DNA of 64,000 nt from Alphaproteobacteria bacterium (GTDB lineage Bacteria > Pseudomonadota > Alphaproteobacteria > Rhizobiales > Xanthobacteraceae), in assembly GCA_009781045.1 (NCBI GenBank), contig WQYW01000001.1:1-64000 (forward strand). The letters are read 5' to 3'. The notes beneath the pieces are model-generated. The model was not told where the DNA came from. It ran no database searches and was given only the letters and a program-made list of their open reading frames with translations. Shown piece by piece: positions 17,663 to 26,580 of the stretch. The position numbers and the translations under genes were made by a program. Every line of letters begins with the position of its first letter. Position 1 is the first letter of the stretch.

Positions 17663-18982
17663 TCAATCGATCGCTTCCAGCAGCTCGTGCTGGAGCAGGA
17701 GGCCGGCGGCGCGGCGCACCGGCTCAAAGGGAAGCCCCGAGCGGCTGGCAATGTCGAGCAGGGAATGGGTGCCGTCGGAGAGGTTGAGGACCCACAGCAT
17801 TGCCATGCGTGCGGCAGCCGCACCGGCGTCGCCACCGATGGCATCATAGAGGCCGCGGCGGCCGAGTTGAGGCTCGCCTTTGGCGATCCGATTGCGGAAT
17901 TTGCGCTCCCCCTCAATGACACCGATGACCCCGGCAAGAATGCGGCAGGAGGCCTCAAGATGGGCGGGCTGAATGAAAGAGAGATCATCGGCCGAAGAGT
18001 GATATTGCGGGATGCTGCCGTATTTGCTCCGCTGCAGCAGGCCGACCGGGAGATTGAAGCCCGGCGAGCAGTATTGGCGTTCGTCATAACCGTAAGGGGA
18101 GAATTCCTCGATCGTAGCGGGAAGGCCACAGTGACGGAGCACGTGAGCCATCGCCCGGTCGATCAGAGCGTCGCCGCGGCGGCTTTTCTTGTAGCAGGGA
18201 CCGGCGCTGTCTCCGAGCATGGAGAGGATGAGGCCGTGGTGGATGTGGCTGGCGCGTTCCTCGTTGCGGGCAAGCCAGGTGATGGCACCGATGGTGCCTG
18301 GGGCAAACAGGAAACGGTAGCTGTAACGCGTGCGCGTTTTTGAGATCGCCGCTGCCAGATAAGCGAGCAGCGCCAGCCCTGAGCAGTTGTCGTTGGCAAG
18401 CGAGGGGTGGCAGATATGGGCGGAGAGCAGGAACTCTTCGTCGCTGTCGCCACGATGGAGATATTCTCCGTAGGTGAGATGGCCGGCCTGGAGCGTCGAA
18501 TCGATCACCACCTCATAGACCTCGTCCGGCAGGGACTGGAGCTGGCGCTCGGTGATGCAGAAGGCCCAGTTCTCGTCGTAATAGGAGGTGCGGTAGGGGA
18601 TCCAGTCGGGCCTGTCCGGCAGGGTGTGGAGGTGCGGCTTAAGTTCGGCAAGCGTCATGTGGCGGTGCACCGGGACGCTGTAACTCATGACGTGGAGATT
18701 TGATTTGCGGAAGTCGACGATGCGCTCGCCGCGGGCGTTTTTGATATAGGCGTCGCGTATGTTCCACTCTGCCGGCACCGTCCAGTCGAGCACCGTCGTG
18801 CCGCTCGGCACCTCGTGGATGACAACGGGGATCCGGGTCGAGAGAGCATCGAGGGTCTGCCGCACGCCGTTGCCGGTGATGCTGCGGCAGATCGGAAAGA
18901 TCGTTGCGGCGAGGGCAAAGATGGCATCGCCGCAGCCTGGCGGCCCCAGGAGGTCGGGGTGGACAACGGGTGCGCCGGGCAA
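17663..18982 (-). CDS. Aminopeptidase-like protein (DUF4910), glycan cluster
   Basis: 439 residues. The N-terminal part (FALAATIFPICRSITGNGVR) and the core with a zinc-peptidase-like SAHICHPSLANDNCSG stretch match the DUF4910 aminopeptidase-like family. The last 75 residues look like a winged-helix domain. Homologues sit commonly in bacterial polysaccharide clusters, where they are thought to hydrolyse or form an amide bond on a sugar; the biochemical role is not settled. The start is a TTG with GGGAG 10 nt upstream, 17 nt after the SDR stop, so the two are cotranscribed. No alternative ATG gives a better fit. Confidence 0.75.
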   Translation of the reverse strand: MPGAPVVHPDLLGPPGCGDAIFALAATIFPICRSITGNGVRQTLDALSTRIPVVIHEVPSGTTVLDWTVPAEWNIRDAYIKNARGERIVDFRKSNLHVMSYSVPVHRHMTLAELKPHLHTLPDRPDWIPYRTSYYDENWAFCITERQLQSLPDEVYEVVIDSTLQAGHLTYGEYLHRGDSDEEFLLSAHICHPSLANDNCSGLALLAYLAAAISKTRTRYSYRFLFAPGTIGAITWLARNEERASHIHHGLILSMLGDSAGPCYKKSRRGDALIDRAMAHVLRHCGLPATIEEFSPYGYDERQYCSPGFNLPVGLLQRSKYGSIPQYHSSADDLSFIQPAHLEASCRILAGVIGVIEGERKFRNRIAKGEPQLGRRGLYDAIGGDAGAAAARMAMLWVLNLSDGTHSLLDIASRSGLPFEPVRRAAGLLLQHELLEAID

Positions 18983-18999
18983 GGTTCGATCACTCCCGG

Positions 19000-20043
19000 T
19001 CAGTCTGTTGCCGCGGCGGTGCTGCGCAGGTCGGAATCGAGAATGCCCTCCGAGAGCAGCTTGCGGATATGGCCGATGCGCTGGTAGCGCGGCCCCTCGA
19101 AATCCTCGAGCGTCACGCCCGAGCTGCGGTAGGCCTCATAGAGCTGGACGGCACCCATCCTGGCGTCCCATTGCGGCCTGAAGGCCGTGAGACGGGTGCG
19201 GATCTTCTCGAAACTGACCCGGTAGGAACGGGTGTCGGGGCCGGCGTCGTCGGCGAAGTCAAGCTGACAGCCGGGCACGGTTTCGGCCACGATCTGGGCG
19301 AGATCGCGGATCTGATAATTATGTTCGGTGCGGCCGACGTTGAAGGCTTCGTTGAACACGGCGTCATCCGGGGCCTCAAGGGCGGCGACGAAAGCGCGGG
19401 AAAGATCCTCGACATGGATGATCGGACGCCATGGCGTGCCGTCGGATTTGAGAAAAATCCTGCCCGTGGTCACTGCCCAGGCCACAAGGTTGTTGAGCAC
19501 GACATCGAAACGCAGCCGTGGCGACAGGCCATAGACCGTGGCCGGCCTGAGATAGACCGGGCAGAAACCGTCGCCGGCGATGCGGGCGACATCGATCTCG
19601 GTGGCGACTTTGGATTCGCCATAGGCGGTAACCGGGTTGAGGGCACCGGTCTCGTCGAGCATGGCTTCGCCCGCCTTGCCGTAATTGCTGCAGGAGGAGG
19701 CAAAGACAAAGCGCGCCACGCCGGCCGCTTTGGCGAGTTCGGCAATGCGGACACTGGCACGGTGGTTGATCGCATCCGTCAGTCCGGGCCTGAGATTGCC
19801 CAGAGGATCGTTCGAAAGGGCGGCGAGATGGATCACCGCGTCAAAGCCGGCGAGGTCGCCCGCCTCGACATCGCGGGTGTCCTTGTGGATCATGGGCACA
19901 TCGGTGATGGAGCCGCCGCCGACAAAGGAACAGCGGGAATAGAGGTCACTGTCGAGGCCGACCACGTCGTGACCGGCCCGGCGCAGCATGGGGGTCAGGA
20001 CGGTGCCGATATAACCAAGATGTCCTGTGAGCAATACACGCAT
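19000..20043 (-). CDS. NAD(P)-dependent epimerase/dehydratase (extended SDR)
   Basis: 347 residues. The N-terminal Rossmann motif is [16 protein letters not shown]. The active site has SSCSNYG (Ser) and YGESK (Tyr and Lys, residues about 143-147), and [15 protein letters not shown] is typical of extended SDRs that act on sugar nucleotides. It lies between a glycosyltransferase and the DUF4910 gene in a tight minus-strand operon led by rfbF. It is not a typical CDP-glucose 4,6-dehydratase by sequence, so it more likely reduces, epimerises or dehydrates a later sugar-nucleotide intermediate. Confidence 0.85.
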   Translation of the reverse strand: MRVLLTGHLGYIGTVLTPMLRRAGHDVVGLDSDLYSRCSFVGGGSITDVPMIHKDTRDVEAGDLAGFDAVIHLAALSNDPLGNLRPGLTDAINHRASVRIAELAKAAGVARFVFASSCSNYGKAGEAMLDETGALNPVTAYGESKVATEIDVARIAGDGFCPVYLRPATVYGLSPRLRFDVVLNNLVAWAVTTGRIFLKSDGTPWRPIIHVEDLSRAFVAALEAPDDAVFNEAFNVGRTEHNYQIRDLAQIVAETVPGCQLDFADDAGPDTRSYRVSFEKIRTRLTAFRPQWDARMGAVQLYEAYRSSGVTLEDFEGPRYQRIGHIRKLLSEGILDSDLRSTAAATD

Positions 20044-20052
20044 GTCGAGGCT

Positions 20053-21144
20053 TCATTCCGGGATTGTGGACGATTCGGGGTGGGTCGCGGGCCGGCCGGG
20101 GTTCGGGAACGCCGCCGGTGCCAGGGCTGGCGCCGGGAGGCGGGCGTTCTGGGCGAGAAAGCCGGCTTCATCCATCCGGGGGCCCCAGGGGATGTGCCAG
20201 CTGCGCTGCCAGGTCTTGTAGGGAAGCCAGTCCAGCATGGCGCGGATGTAATCGGTGAATCCGGCAGTGGCCTGGCGCCGCGCCAGATCGGCGTGAAACT
20301 GGCGCAGACAGTTCCAGTCGCCCTTGGCGAGATGGAACGCGGCAATGCGCAAGAGATAGGCGCGCATCATCCGCCGCTTTCGTGCAAAGGTCGCTTCATC
20401 CCAGCAGCGGGCGCCATAGCGGCACAGATTGTCGTAGCCGTCGAGGCGGTAGGCGAGCCAGCGCGCCCGCACCTCGCGGTTGGTGACCGAATGGTCGTGG
20501 GTGCGGGTATAGACGATGGGTTCGCGGACATAGGCCAATCGCCCGCGCAGCGTGGAACGGACCAGGGCGCCACAATCGAACTGCCAGGGGACGCCGTCGA
20601 AATAATCCGCCTCGCGGTCGCTCTCGTGATAGCGCAGGAACATGTGATGGGTCGGCGCCCAGTTGATGCTGCCCTCAAGGATGCGCCGCGCGATGACGAT
20701 GCCGTCAAAGACCGGATCTTCCGAGGGCAGAGAGGCGCGGCGAATCGCGTTGCCATAGACGTCGTCGGAAAGCACGGCTTCGACCTGCGAATCGACTCCT
20801 GCGGCAGCGACGAAGCGCTCGATGCAGTCGTCGCGCATCAGATCGTCAGCACAGAGGATCTTGACGTAATCGGTGCCCACTGGAACAGCGGCGAGTGTCC
20901 GGTTCCAGTTGTCGCGCAGCGGCACGGTCTGCGGGTTGCGGCGGGTGACGAGTTCGATCCGCTTTGAGCGGAAGCGGTCAATGATGTCAGGGGTGTTGTC
21001 GCCGGAGCAGTTGTCGACCACGACGTGGACCAGGCGGTCATAGGTCTGGCTCTGCACACAGGCCATGGTCGCTTCGAGAGTGCGGCCGCCATCGAAGGCG
21101 GGTGTGACGACGGCAACCAGAGGGCGGCTTGGACGGACCGCCAT
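20053..21144 (-). CDS. Glycosyltransferase family 2
   Basis: 363 residues. The GT-A nucleotide-sugar domain starts PLVAVVTPAFDGGRTLEATM and continues with VVDNCSGDNTPDI, giving the first Asp of family 2. The metal-binding motif is in VKILCADDLMRDD near residue 107. The C-terminal region includes WQFDCGALVRSTL, an acceptor-site-like segment. No membrane helix is apparent, so it is probably a peripheral cytoplasmic enzyme adding a sugar to a lipid-linked glycan. A GAGGA ribosome site precedes the ATG, which lies 1 nt after the rfbF stop; the genes are translationally linked. Confidence 0.85.
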   Translation of the reverse strand: MAVRPSRPLVAVVTPAFDGGRTLEATMACVQSQTYDRLVHVVVDNCSGDNTPDIIDRFRSKRIELVTRRNPQTVPLRDNWNRTLAAVPVGTDYVKILCADDLMRDDCIERFVAAAGVDSQVEAVLSDDVYGNAIRRASLPSEDPVFDGIVIARRILEGSINWAPTHHMFLRYHESDREADYFDGVPWQFDCGALVRSTLRGRLAYVREPIVYTRTHDHSVTNREVRARWLAYRLDGYDNLCRYGARCWDEATFARKRRMMRAYLLRIAAFHLAKGDWNCLRQFHADLARRQATAGFTDYIRAMLDWLPYKTWQRSWHIPWGPRMDEAGFLAQNARLPAPALAPAAFPNPGRPATHPESSTIPE

Positions 21145-21145
21145 T

Positions 21146-22012
21146 TCAGGTCCTCAGGGGGCAGGTTGCGGGAAGGGGGGCGGCCACGTCCTCAAGGGCG
21201 GGCTGTCTGGACGGCGCCAGCAAAGGGGAGACATCGGGCCGCTCCCACATCTGCCATTTGGCCCTGCCCGAATTGACCATGTCGTCAAGCATCATCTTCT
21301 CTTTGAAGGTATCCATGCAGGTCCAGAAACCATCATAGCGATAGGCCAGGAGCTTGCGTTCCTTGATCAGACGCTGCATGGGCTGCTCGACAACCTCCTC
21401 CCCGGGGCGGATAAAGTCGAAGATCTCGCGCCGCATCACCCAGAAGCCGCCATTGATATAAATCCCGAGCTGGTCGGACGGTTTGATGCTGGCGATCTCG
21501 CCGTCGGCATCATATTGCACGGCATGAAAGCTCGCGGTGGGCTTGACGGCAATAAAGCTCATGATCTTGTCGGACTGCGCCAGGCGGTCGATCATGCTGT
21601 CGAGGGGCGCGTCGGTGAGGCAGTCGGCATAGGCGCACAGGAACATGTCGTCGGTGACAACATGGTCCCGCACGCGCACCAGCCGTTCGCCGATATTGGA
21701 TTCGATGCCGGTATCGGCGAAAGTGATGCTCCAGTCGTCAATGTCGGAGGACAGCAGGGTGACGGTGCGGCCGCCATTGGTGAGCACGAAATCGTTGCTC
21801 ATCGCCTCGACGTAATTGAGGAAGAAGTCCTTGATCACATCAGCCTTGTGGCCGAGGGCGAGAATGAAGTCTTTATGCCCATGATGGGCAAAATACTTCA
21901 TAGTATGCCAGAGAATAGGTCTCTGTCCGACCGTCACCATCGGCTTTGGTGTGGTGTCAGAGTAGTCCCGCAGCCGGAGACCCTTGCCTCCGCAGAAAAT
22001 CACAACCTTCAT
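21146..22012 (-). CDS. rfbF: Glucose-1-phosphate cytidylyltransferase (RfbF-like)
   Basis: 288 residues, close to the usual 257-290. The nucleotidyltransferase signature is at the N-terminus (VVIFCGGKGLRLRDYSD then TPKPMVTVGQRPILWH), with the metal-binding AYADCLTD near residue 127 and YINGGFWVMRREIFDF, EQPMQRLI and FWTCMDTFKEK typical of RfbF. It makes CDP-glucose from glucose-1-phosphate and CTP, the entry to CDP-3,6-dideoxy and branched sugars. It heads the minus-strand operon rfbF-GT2-SDR-DUF4910. The partner CDP-glucose 4,6-dehydratase (RfbG) is not present in this window. Confidence 0.9.
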   Translation of the reverse strand: MKVVIFCGGKGLRLRDYSDTTPKPMVTVGQRPILWHTMKYFAHHGHKDFILALGHKADVIKDFFLNYVEAMSNDFVLTNGGRTVTLLSSDIDDWSITFADTGIESNIGERLVRVRDHVVTDDMFLCAYADCLTDAPLDSMIDRLAQSDKIMSFIAVKPTASFHAVQYDADGEIASIKPSDQLGIYINGGFWVMRREIFDFIRPGEEVVEQPMQRLIKERKLLAYRYDGFWTCMDTFKEKMMLDDMVNSGRAKWQMWERPDVSPLLAPSRQPALEDVAAPLPATCPLRT

Positions 22013-22104
22013 TTCCCGTCTGTCCGGTAATTCAATCGCCGAAAGAGTGCGATCATGCCCTCAGCAAGGCACATTACGCCTATATTCCAACGATTTCCAG
22101 ACGG

Positions 22105-22131
22105 GCCCCGGCGTTTGGTTTATGCCGGGGC
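22105..22131 (-). terminator. Hairpin downstream of tolC
   Basis: Inverted arms GCCCCGGC (22105-22112) and GCCGGGGC (22124-22131) lie about 20 bp past the tolC stop on the minus strand. There is no strong T-tract, so it is a weak terminator or a transcript-end stabiliser. Confidence 0.4.
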
Positions 22132-22150
22132 AGGATGGCGATTAGGATTT

Positions 22151-23587
22151 TCAGGGCTTGGCAGCGAGCACTGCGTGGGGCCCCATATAAACCTGGGAGG
22201 AGGCCACCGTCCGTCCGTCCGGCGTCAGGCGCGACAGACCAGCGGCGATCGTGAACACCAGACTGTCGCGCTGAAATTCAAGATTGACCCGGTCCATTTC
22301 GCTCATGATCAGCTCGGACTGGGCGTTCAGGGTGTCGATCACGGTGCGGAAGCCCGCAGTGCGCTCGACGCCGATGCCGTAGACCGCCGATTCCATCGCC
22401 TTGACGCGCTCATCGGCGCGTTTGATCAGGCCGCGGGTGGCCTGATATTGGACATAAAGTGTCGTGATTTTGGCAACGCCCTGTTTCTGGGCGTCAGCAT
22501 TTTCCCACCACTTCTGGCGGGCGGCGGCAGCGCCCTCGGCGATGCGGGAATAGGCACCGGGCTCGTAGATCGGCACCCGCATCTGGATCTTGACAGTGTT
22601 GTCGGTCGCCTTGTCGAGCGCCTGGGAGATATGAGTCTGCTGCAGGCTGGCGGCGTAGAGGTTCACCTGGGGCAGCACATCGGCAACCTTGGCGCGGGCG
22701 TCATAGCCGGCGGCAACCACGCCGAGGCGGGAGGCCTGGAGCTGGGGATTGCTGGTGATAACGGCCTGCTCGAGTTCCGAGACGCTGGAGGGAACGGCGT
22801 CGTAGGGCACCCGCGGCGGGGCCAGACGGCCGGGCCGGGTTCCGGAAATGCGGGTATATTCGATCTCGCTGGCACGCAGATTGGCGTTGGCCTGTTCGAC
22901 ATCGGCCTGCGCCTGAAGCAGGCGCGAGTTGGAGATGTCGACATCGGTCTGGGTGGCGTCGCGCATCGAGAAGCGCACCTTGGTGCGTTCGAGAATCTTG
23001 GCGATATCCCCGACCTGGGTCACACGCAACGCCACAATGCGACGATCGCGCACGATGGCGAGATAGGCGGTGGACGCGGCGAGATAGGTCTGCTGCTGGG
23101 CGTCGAGCTGGAGATATTTTCCGGCCTGGACGCCAGTGCGGGCAGACTGGAAGTTGTTAAGGCGCTGAAAACCGTCAAACAGGGGCATGGTAGCCATGAA
23201 GCCCTGTGCATTGGGCTGGCGTCTTGCCACCGTGTCGGCACCGTTCTGGTCGGGCAGGGTGTAGTCCGGTGCGTAGGTGATCTTGCTGGTCAGGACCCGT
23301 TCGTTGACATAGGCGACCGTGGGCAGGAACGCCTCGACCGAGCCGCGCATCCTGGCCTCCGCGCCAGCCTGACGTTCGTTGTCCGCCTGCACTGCGAAGC
23401 TTGAGCGCAACGCCCATTTCATCGAGTCGTCAACGGTCTCGGCACGAGCGAGACCCGCTCCTGCAATCAGTGCAATAAATGACACGGCCATCGGCGCCGA
23501 AAGACGGCGGCAATAACGACCAGGCTGAAATCCTGCACTCTCATTACAAACTGACAATTTTCTGGACATCGACATGGCACGCAACAT
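22151..23587 (-). CDS. tolC: TolC family outer-membrane channel for type I secretion
   Basis: About 478 residues. After a long signal sequence ending SFIALIAGAGLARA (cleavage near residue 49), the protein shows the TolC/OEP two-repeat pattern: long amphipathic helices rich in Gln/Ala, MPLFDGFQRLNNFQSAR, an RFSMRDATQTDVDISNSRL segment, and in the second half MRVPIYEPGAYSRIAEGAAA. TolC trimers span the outer membrane and periplasm and dock to HlyD-type adaptors. Three start ATGs lie close together (23587, 23575, 23569). An HlyD adaptor and a C39-ABC exporter are encoded at 32.0-35.6 kb, so this is their likely outer-membrane partner; that pairing is inference. Confidence 0.9.
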   Translation of the reverse strand: MLRAMSMSRKLSVCNESAGFQPGRYCRRLSAPMAVSFIALIAGAGLARAETVDDSMKWALRSSFAVQADNERQAGAEARMRGSVEAFLPTVAYVNERVLTSKITYAPDYTLPDQNGADTVARRQPNAQGFMATMPLFDGFQRLNNFQSARTGVQAGKYLQLDAQQQTYLAASTAYLAIVRDRRIVALRVTQVGDIAKILERTKVRFSMRDATQTDVDISNSRLLQAQADVEQANANLRASEIEYTRISGTRPGRLAPPRVPYDAVPSSVSELEQAVITSNPQLQASRLGVVAAGYDARAKVADVLPQVNLYAASLQQTHISQALDKATDNTVKIQMRVPIYEPGAYSRIAEGAAAARQKWWENADAQKQGVAKITTLYVQYQATRGLIKRADERVKAMESAVYGIGVERTAGFRTVIDTLNAQSELIMSEMDRVNLEFQRDSLVFTIAAGLSRLTPDGRTVASSQVYMGPHAVLAAKP

Positions 23588-23956
23588 TAACCCTATTGTC
23601 TGCCCTATGGCTTACGCCGCAATTTATAAGAAGGAAAGCTGCTGTTGCCGAAAATCGGCCTTTTCAGGAATATAATTTGGAACTGTGGCAGGGAAGGGGC
23701 ACTTTTTGAATTAACCCTTTGAGTCAAATGCTTGGGTGTGGCCGGGAGAACGCAGCCGGGGGCGAAAAAGGCGGGTTTTGCAACGCTCCTGAGGGGGGCG
23801 GGCAAGGGGGCGAGGGCAGGAAGCCACACCACCACAGGTAGAAACAGTGCAGCCTCATACACCGCCCCGGCGTGCTGCCGGCGGAGGCGCGGTTTTGCGA
23901 TGCAGTTGCCGTCTCAGGACCGCTGGCGAAAATGGGAAGCCGGCGCGGGGGAAATC
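23588..23956. other. Spacer upstream of tolC, no gene seen
   Basis: About 370 bp between the alpha/beta hydrolase end and tolC, both on the minus strand. The part nearest tolC is AT-rich (23600-23720) and likely holds the tolC promoter, so tolC may be transcribed apart from the ACP-KS operon. I see no terminator with a clear T-tract. Confidence 0.4.
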
Positions 23957-24859
23957 TCAGGCCGCGGCGCAGGGGCGCAGATGGGGAGCCGGACTGGCCG
24001 GGGACTGCCAGCCCGGGATGCGGCTCAGCCAGTCGCGGACGTGGCGCTGGGCTTTGGGTTCCCCGAGGACGACATGACCGGCATCCGGGATGGGCACGAA
24101 GGTGATGTTGGGGCCGCCGGAGGCCGCCAGCCGCCGGCCATAGCGGATGGGGATGGTTTCGTCGTCTTCGCCATGGATGATCAGGATCGGCACTGTCAGC
24201 CCGCCGATGAGGAGGTCGGACCGGAACGGGTCCTTCATGAAGGGGCGAACCGGGAACATCCAGGCGCGGTCGGCGGCAATATCGACAACGGAGGAATAGG
24301 GCGCGTCGAGAATCAGGCCTGCGACTGCGTGCCGGGAGGCAAGGCCGACAGCCACCCCGGTGCCGAGGCTTTCGCCATAAAGCAGGATGTGGCGGGGCTC
24401 AAAGCCGAGTTTGCGGGCATAGGCGTAGGCCGCATCGGCGTCGCGTGCGAAGCCCTGCTCTCCGGGGCTGCCGGGGTTGGCGCCAAAGCCGCGATATTCC
24501 AGCGCCAGCACGGAAAAACCAAGTTCCCTCAACTGGGTGATGCGCATCGTGCGGGACGGCAGAGAGCGCCCGTTGCCGTGGAAATAGAGCGCCAGAAAGG
24601 GGCTCGGACCGCCGCTCAGCCAGGCCTCCAGCCGGATTTCGTCGGACGAGGTGAGGTGACAGACCGAGGTGTCGGCAAGGCCCACCTCGCCTGGGCTGGC
24701 GCTGAATTTGTCGTTGATTATGACGAGAGAGCCCTGATTCAGATAAAGGGCGAGGGCAACGGTGAGATAGAGTGCGATCACGACAGCCAGGACAGCGATC
24801 GCGATATGGGTGATCCTGCGGCGGATCGTCGGAGGCCGCTTTGATTCGCCCCTCAGCAC
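23957..24859 (-). CDS. Membrane-anchored alpha/beta hydrolase (S33-like)
   Basis: 300 residues. One N-terminal membrane segment (ITHIAIAVLAVVIALYLTVA, about 16-38) is followed by an alpha/beta hydrolase fold: LYFHGNGRSLPSRTM (oxyanion His-Gly), the nucleophile elbow LLYGESLGTGVAVG, the Asp in PILIIHGEDDETIP, and the His in IPDAGHVVLGEP. The catalytic Ser-Asp-His set is complete. The substrate is unknown; in this operon it could act as a thioesterase or lipid/ester hydrolase. The start is GTG 24859, overlapping the MaoC stop by 7 nt, so translation is coupled to the upstream ACP-KS-MaoC genes. Confidence 0.85.
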   Translation of the reverse strand: MLRGESKRPPTIRRRITHIAIAVLAVVIALYLTVALALYLNQGSLVIINDKFSASPGEVGLADTSVCHLTSSDEIRLEAWLSGGPSPFLALYFHGNGRSLPSRTMRITQLRELGFSVLALEYRGFGANPGSPGEQGFARDADAAYAYARKLGFEPRHILLYGESLGTGVAVGLASRHAVAGLILDAPYSSVVDIAADRAWMFPVRPFMKDPFRSDLLIGGLTVPILIIHGEDDETIPIRYGRRLAASGGPNITFVPIPDAGHVVLGEPKAQRHVRDWLSRIPGWQSPASPAPHLRPCAAA

Positions 24860-25338
24860 GGCAGGGTCTGGTCCTGGGGCGGCTGCTCAAGCATCAGCAT
24901 CCAGGACAGGTCGCAGCTCATCGCCGGCTTCGGCTCGTGCTCGATCTCGATGACACAATGCAGCTTTATCAACATCTTGTCTCGCGCCAGATAGGTCGCC
25001 CGGTCGAGCTTGAAGACGCCACGGATGCGCTTGCCGGATTTGAGCGGGGAGATGAATTTGGCCCGGTCGACGCCGATGAGAAAAATGGCTTTGAGGTTGG
25101 GTGGCAGCGGCATGACCTCCTCGGCCAGAGCGCTGACCATGGACAGGGTCAGAAGGCCGTGAGCGATGGTGCCGCCGAAGGGGGTCTCGCGCATGGCCCG
25201 CTCCTGGTCGACATGCACGAACTGGAAATCATCTGTGGCCTTGGCGAAACAGTCGATGCGATCCTGCGCAATGGTTTTCCAGGCCGAGCTTCCGAGTTCC
25301 TGGCCGAGCCAGGGGGCGAGTTCGGGTGACGACATCAT
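24853..25338 (-). CDS. MaoC/NodN-like acyl-CoA or acyl-ACP dehydratase
   Basis: 161 residues, a single hot-dog domain. The hydratase-2 motif is present as AKATDDFQFVHVDQERA (catalytic Asp and His), followed by PFGGTIAHGLLTLSMVSALA, a pattern closest to NodN-type MaoC proteins. These enzymes hydrate or dehydrate enoyl/3-hydroxyacyl thioesters. It lies third in a minus-strand operon after ACP and ketosynthase genes and overlaps the hydrolase gene. It would supply a dehydratase step in a dedicated acyl-chain pathway. Two adjacent ATGs make the start ambiguous by one codon. Confidence 0.85.
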   Translation of the reverse strand: MMSSPELAPWLGQELGSSAWKTIAQDRIDCFAKATDDFQFVHVDQERAMRETPFGGTIAHGLLTLSMVSALAEEVMPLPPNLKAIFLIGVDRAKFISPLKSGKRIRGVFKLDRATYLARDKMLIKLHCVIEIEHEPKPAMSCDLSWMLMLEQPPQDQTLPC

Positions 25339-25383
25339 GATGACCCCATGGAAACAGTCATGGAAAGCAAAAAGTCATGGAAA

Positions 25384-26580
25384 CTATTGAGGCTGCCTGA
25401 AAACGAGTGATGCGTTGGCTCCGCCGAACGCGAAAGAGTTGGAAATGGCAATGTCAATCGGCATGGCGCGGGCGGTGTTTGGAATAACGTCAATGTCGCA
25501 TTCCGGGTCCACTTCTTCAAAATTTGCGGTGGGCGGGGCTACCGACTTTTTCATGGCCAGAATCGTAGCCACCGCCTCAATCGCGCCGGCACCACCCAGC
25601 GAATGGCCGGTGACCGCCTTGATCGAGGACATCGGCGGCGGGTGAGCGCCGAAAACCTCCTTCATGGCCCGGGTTTCGGCGCTGTCGTTGGCGGTCGTTC
25701 CAGTGCCGTGGGCGTTGACATAGGCGACATCGCCAGGCCGGATCCCGGCATCGGCCAGTGCCAGACGCATGGTGCGTGCCATGCCTTCTGGGGAGGGGGC
25801 CACGATGTCGACACCGTCAGCGGCGCTGCCGAATCCGGCAATCTCGGCGAGGATGACGGCACCGCGGCGCCGTGCATTTTCCTCCGACTCGAGGATCAGC
25901 ATGCCGGAACCCTCGGAAATCATCATGCCGTCACGATTGAGCGAGAAGGGACGGCATTTCTTGTGGCTCATCACCCGCATGGCGTCCCATGCCAGCACGG
26001 TGCCAAGCGACAGCGGGGCCTCGGTGCCTCCGGCGATGGCGATGTCGGCCTGGTTGGTGCGAATCAGTTCGGCCGCGGTTCCGATCGCCTGGGTGGCCGA
26101 GGCGCAGGCGCTCGACATGACGAAAGTTGGCCCTTTGGTGACGAAGGCCAGCGAAATCCAGCTCGAAGACGAGCTGACCATGGCGCGGATGATGGTAAAG
26201 GGATGGGGTTTGCGAAGTCCTTGTCGGAACAGCCGTTCATATTGCACCTCAACGCTGTTCAGGCCGCCTGAGCCGTTGCCGACCACGACGGCGACCCGCT
26301 CCGGGCGCTCGAACGGTCCCTCCAGCCCGGCATGGCTGAGCGCGCTGCGGGCGGCGGAGACGGCGAGAATGGCGTTGCGATCACAGGGCGCCAGCGATTT
26401 GAGCGGCAGATCCTTGAAGCTGATGGTGGGGGCGATCGCCCCCACCAGAATTCCGCTTCCGGGTAACACCACTGACTCAGCAAAGACATTTTTGCCGTTG
26501 AGGAGCCCGGTCCAGAAGCTTTCAAGGTCGAAGCCGACCGGGCAGGTGACGCCAAGGCCGGTGATGACAACGCGTCTCAT
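25384..26580 (-). CDS. Beta-ketoacyl-ACP synthase (FabF/NodE-like)
   Basis: 398 residues, normal length for a condensing enzyme of the KAS II type. The Cys-His-His triad is complete: Cys159 in FVMSSACASATQAIG, His291 in VNAHGTGTTAND and His326 in AVTGHSLGGAGAIE. It elongates an acyl-ACP with malonyl-ACP. The start ATG overlaps the ACP stop by 4 nt, giving an ACP-KS pair like nodF-nodE. It is not the housekeeping fabF context (no fabG, no acpP-fabF-mltG order), so a specialised fatty acyl chain is likely. The product chain length is not deducible. Confidence 0.9.
   Translation of the reverse strand: MRRVVITGLGVTCPVGFDLESFWTGLLNGKNVFAESVVLPGSGILVGAIAPTISFKDLPLKSLAPCDRNAILAVSAARSALSHAGLEGPFERPERVAVVVGNGSGGLNSVEVQYERLFRQGLRKPHPFTIIRAMVSSSSSWISLAFVTKGPTFVMSSACASATQAIGTAAELIRTNQADIAIAGGTEAPLSLGTVLAWDAMRVMSHKKCRPFSLNRDGMMISEGSGMLILESEENARRRGAVILAEIAGFGSAADGVDIVAPSPEGMARTMRLALADAGIRPGDVAYVNAHGTGTTANDSAETRAMKEVFGAHPPPMSSIKAVTGHSLGGAGAIEAVATILAMKKSVAPPTANFEEVDPECDIDVIPNTARAMPIDIAISNSFAFGGANASLVFRQPQ

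Noticed and set aside
18904..20967. Long plus-strand frame of 687 codons in the sugar cluster
   Set aside because: It is antisense to the SDR and GT2 genes, both of which show complete catalytic motifs.
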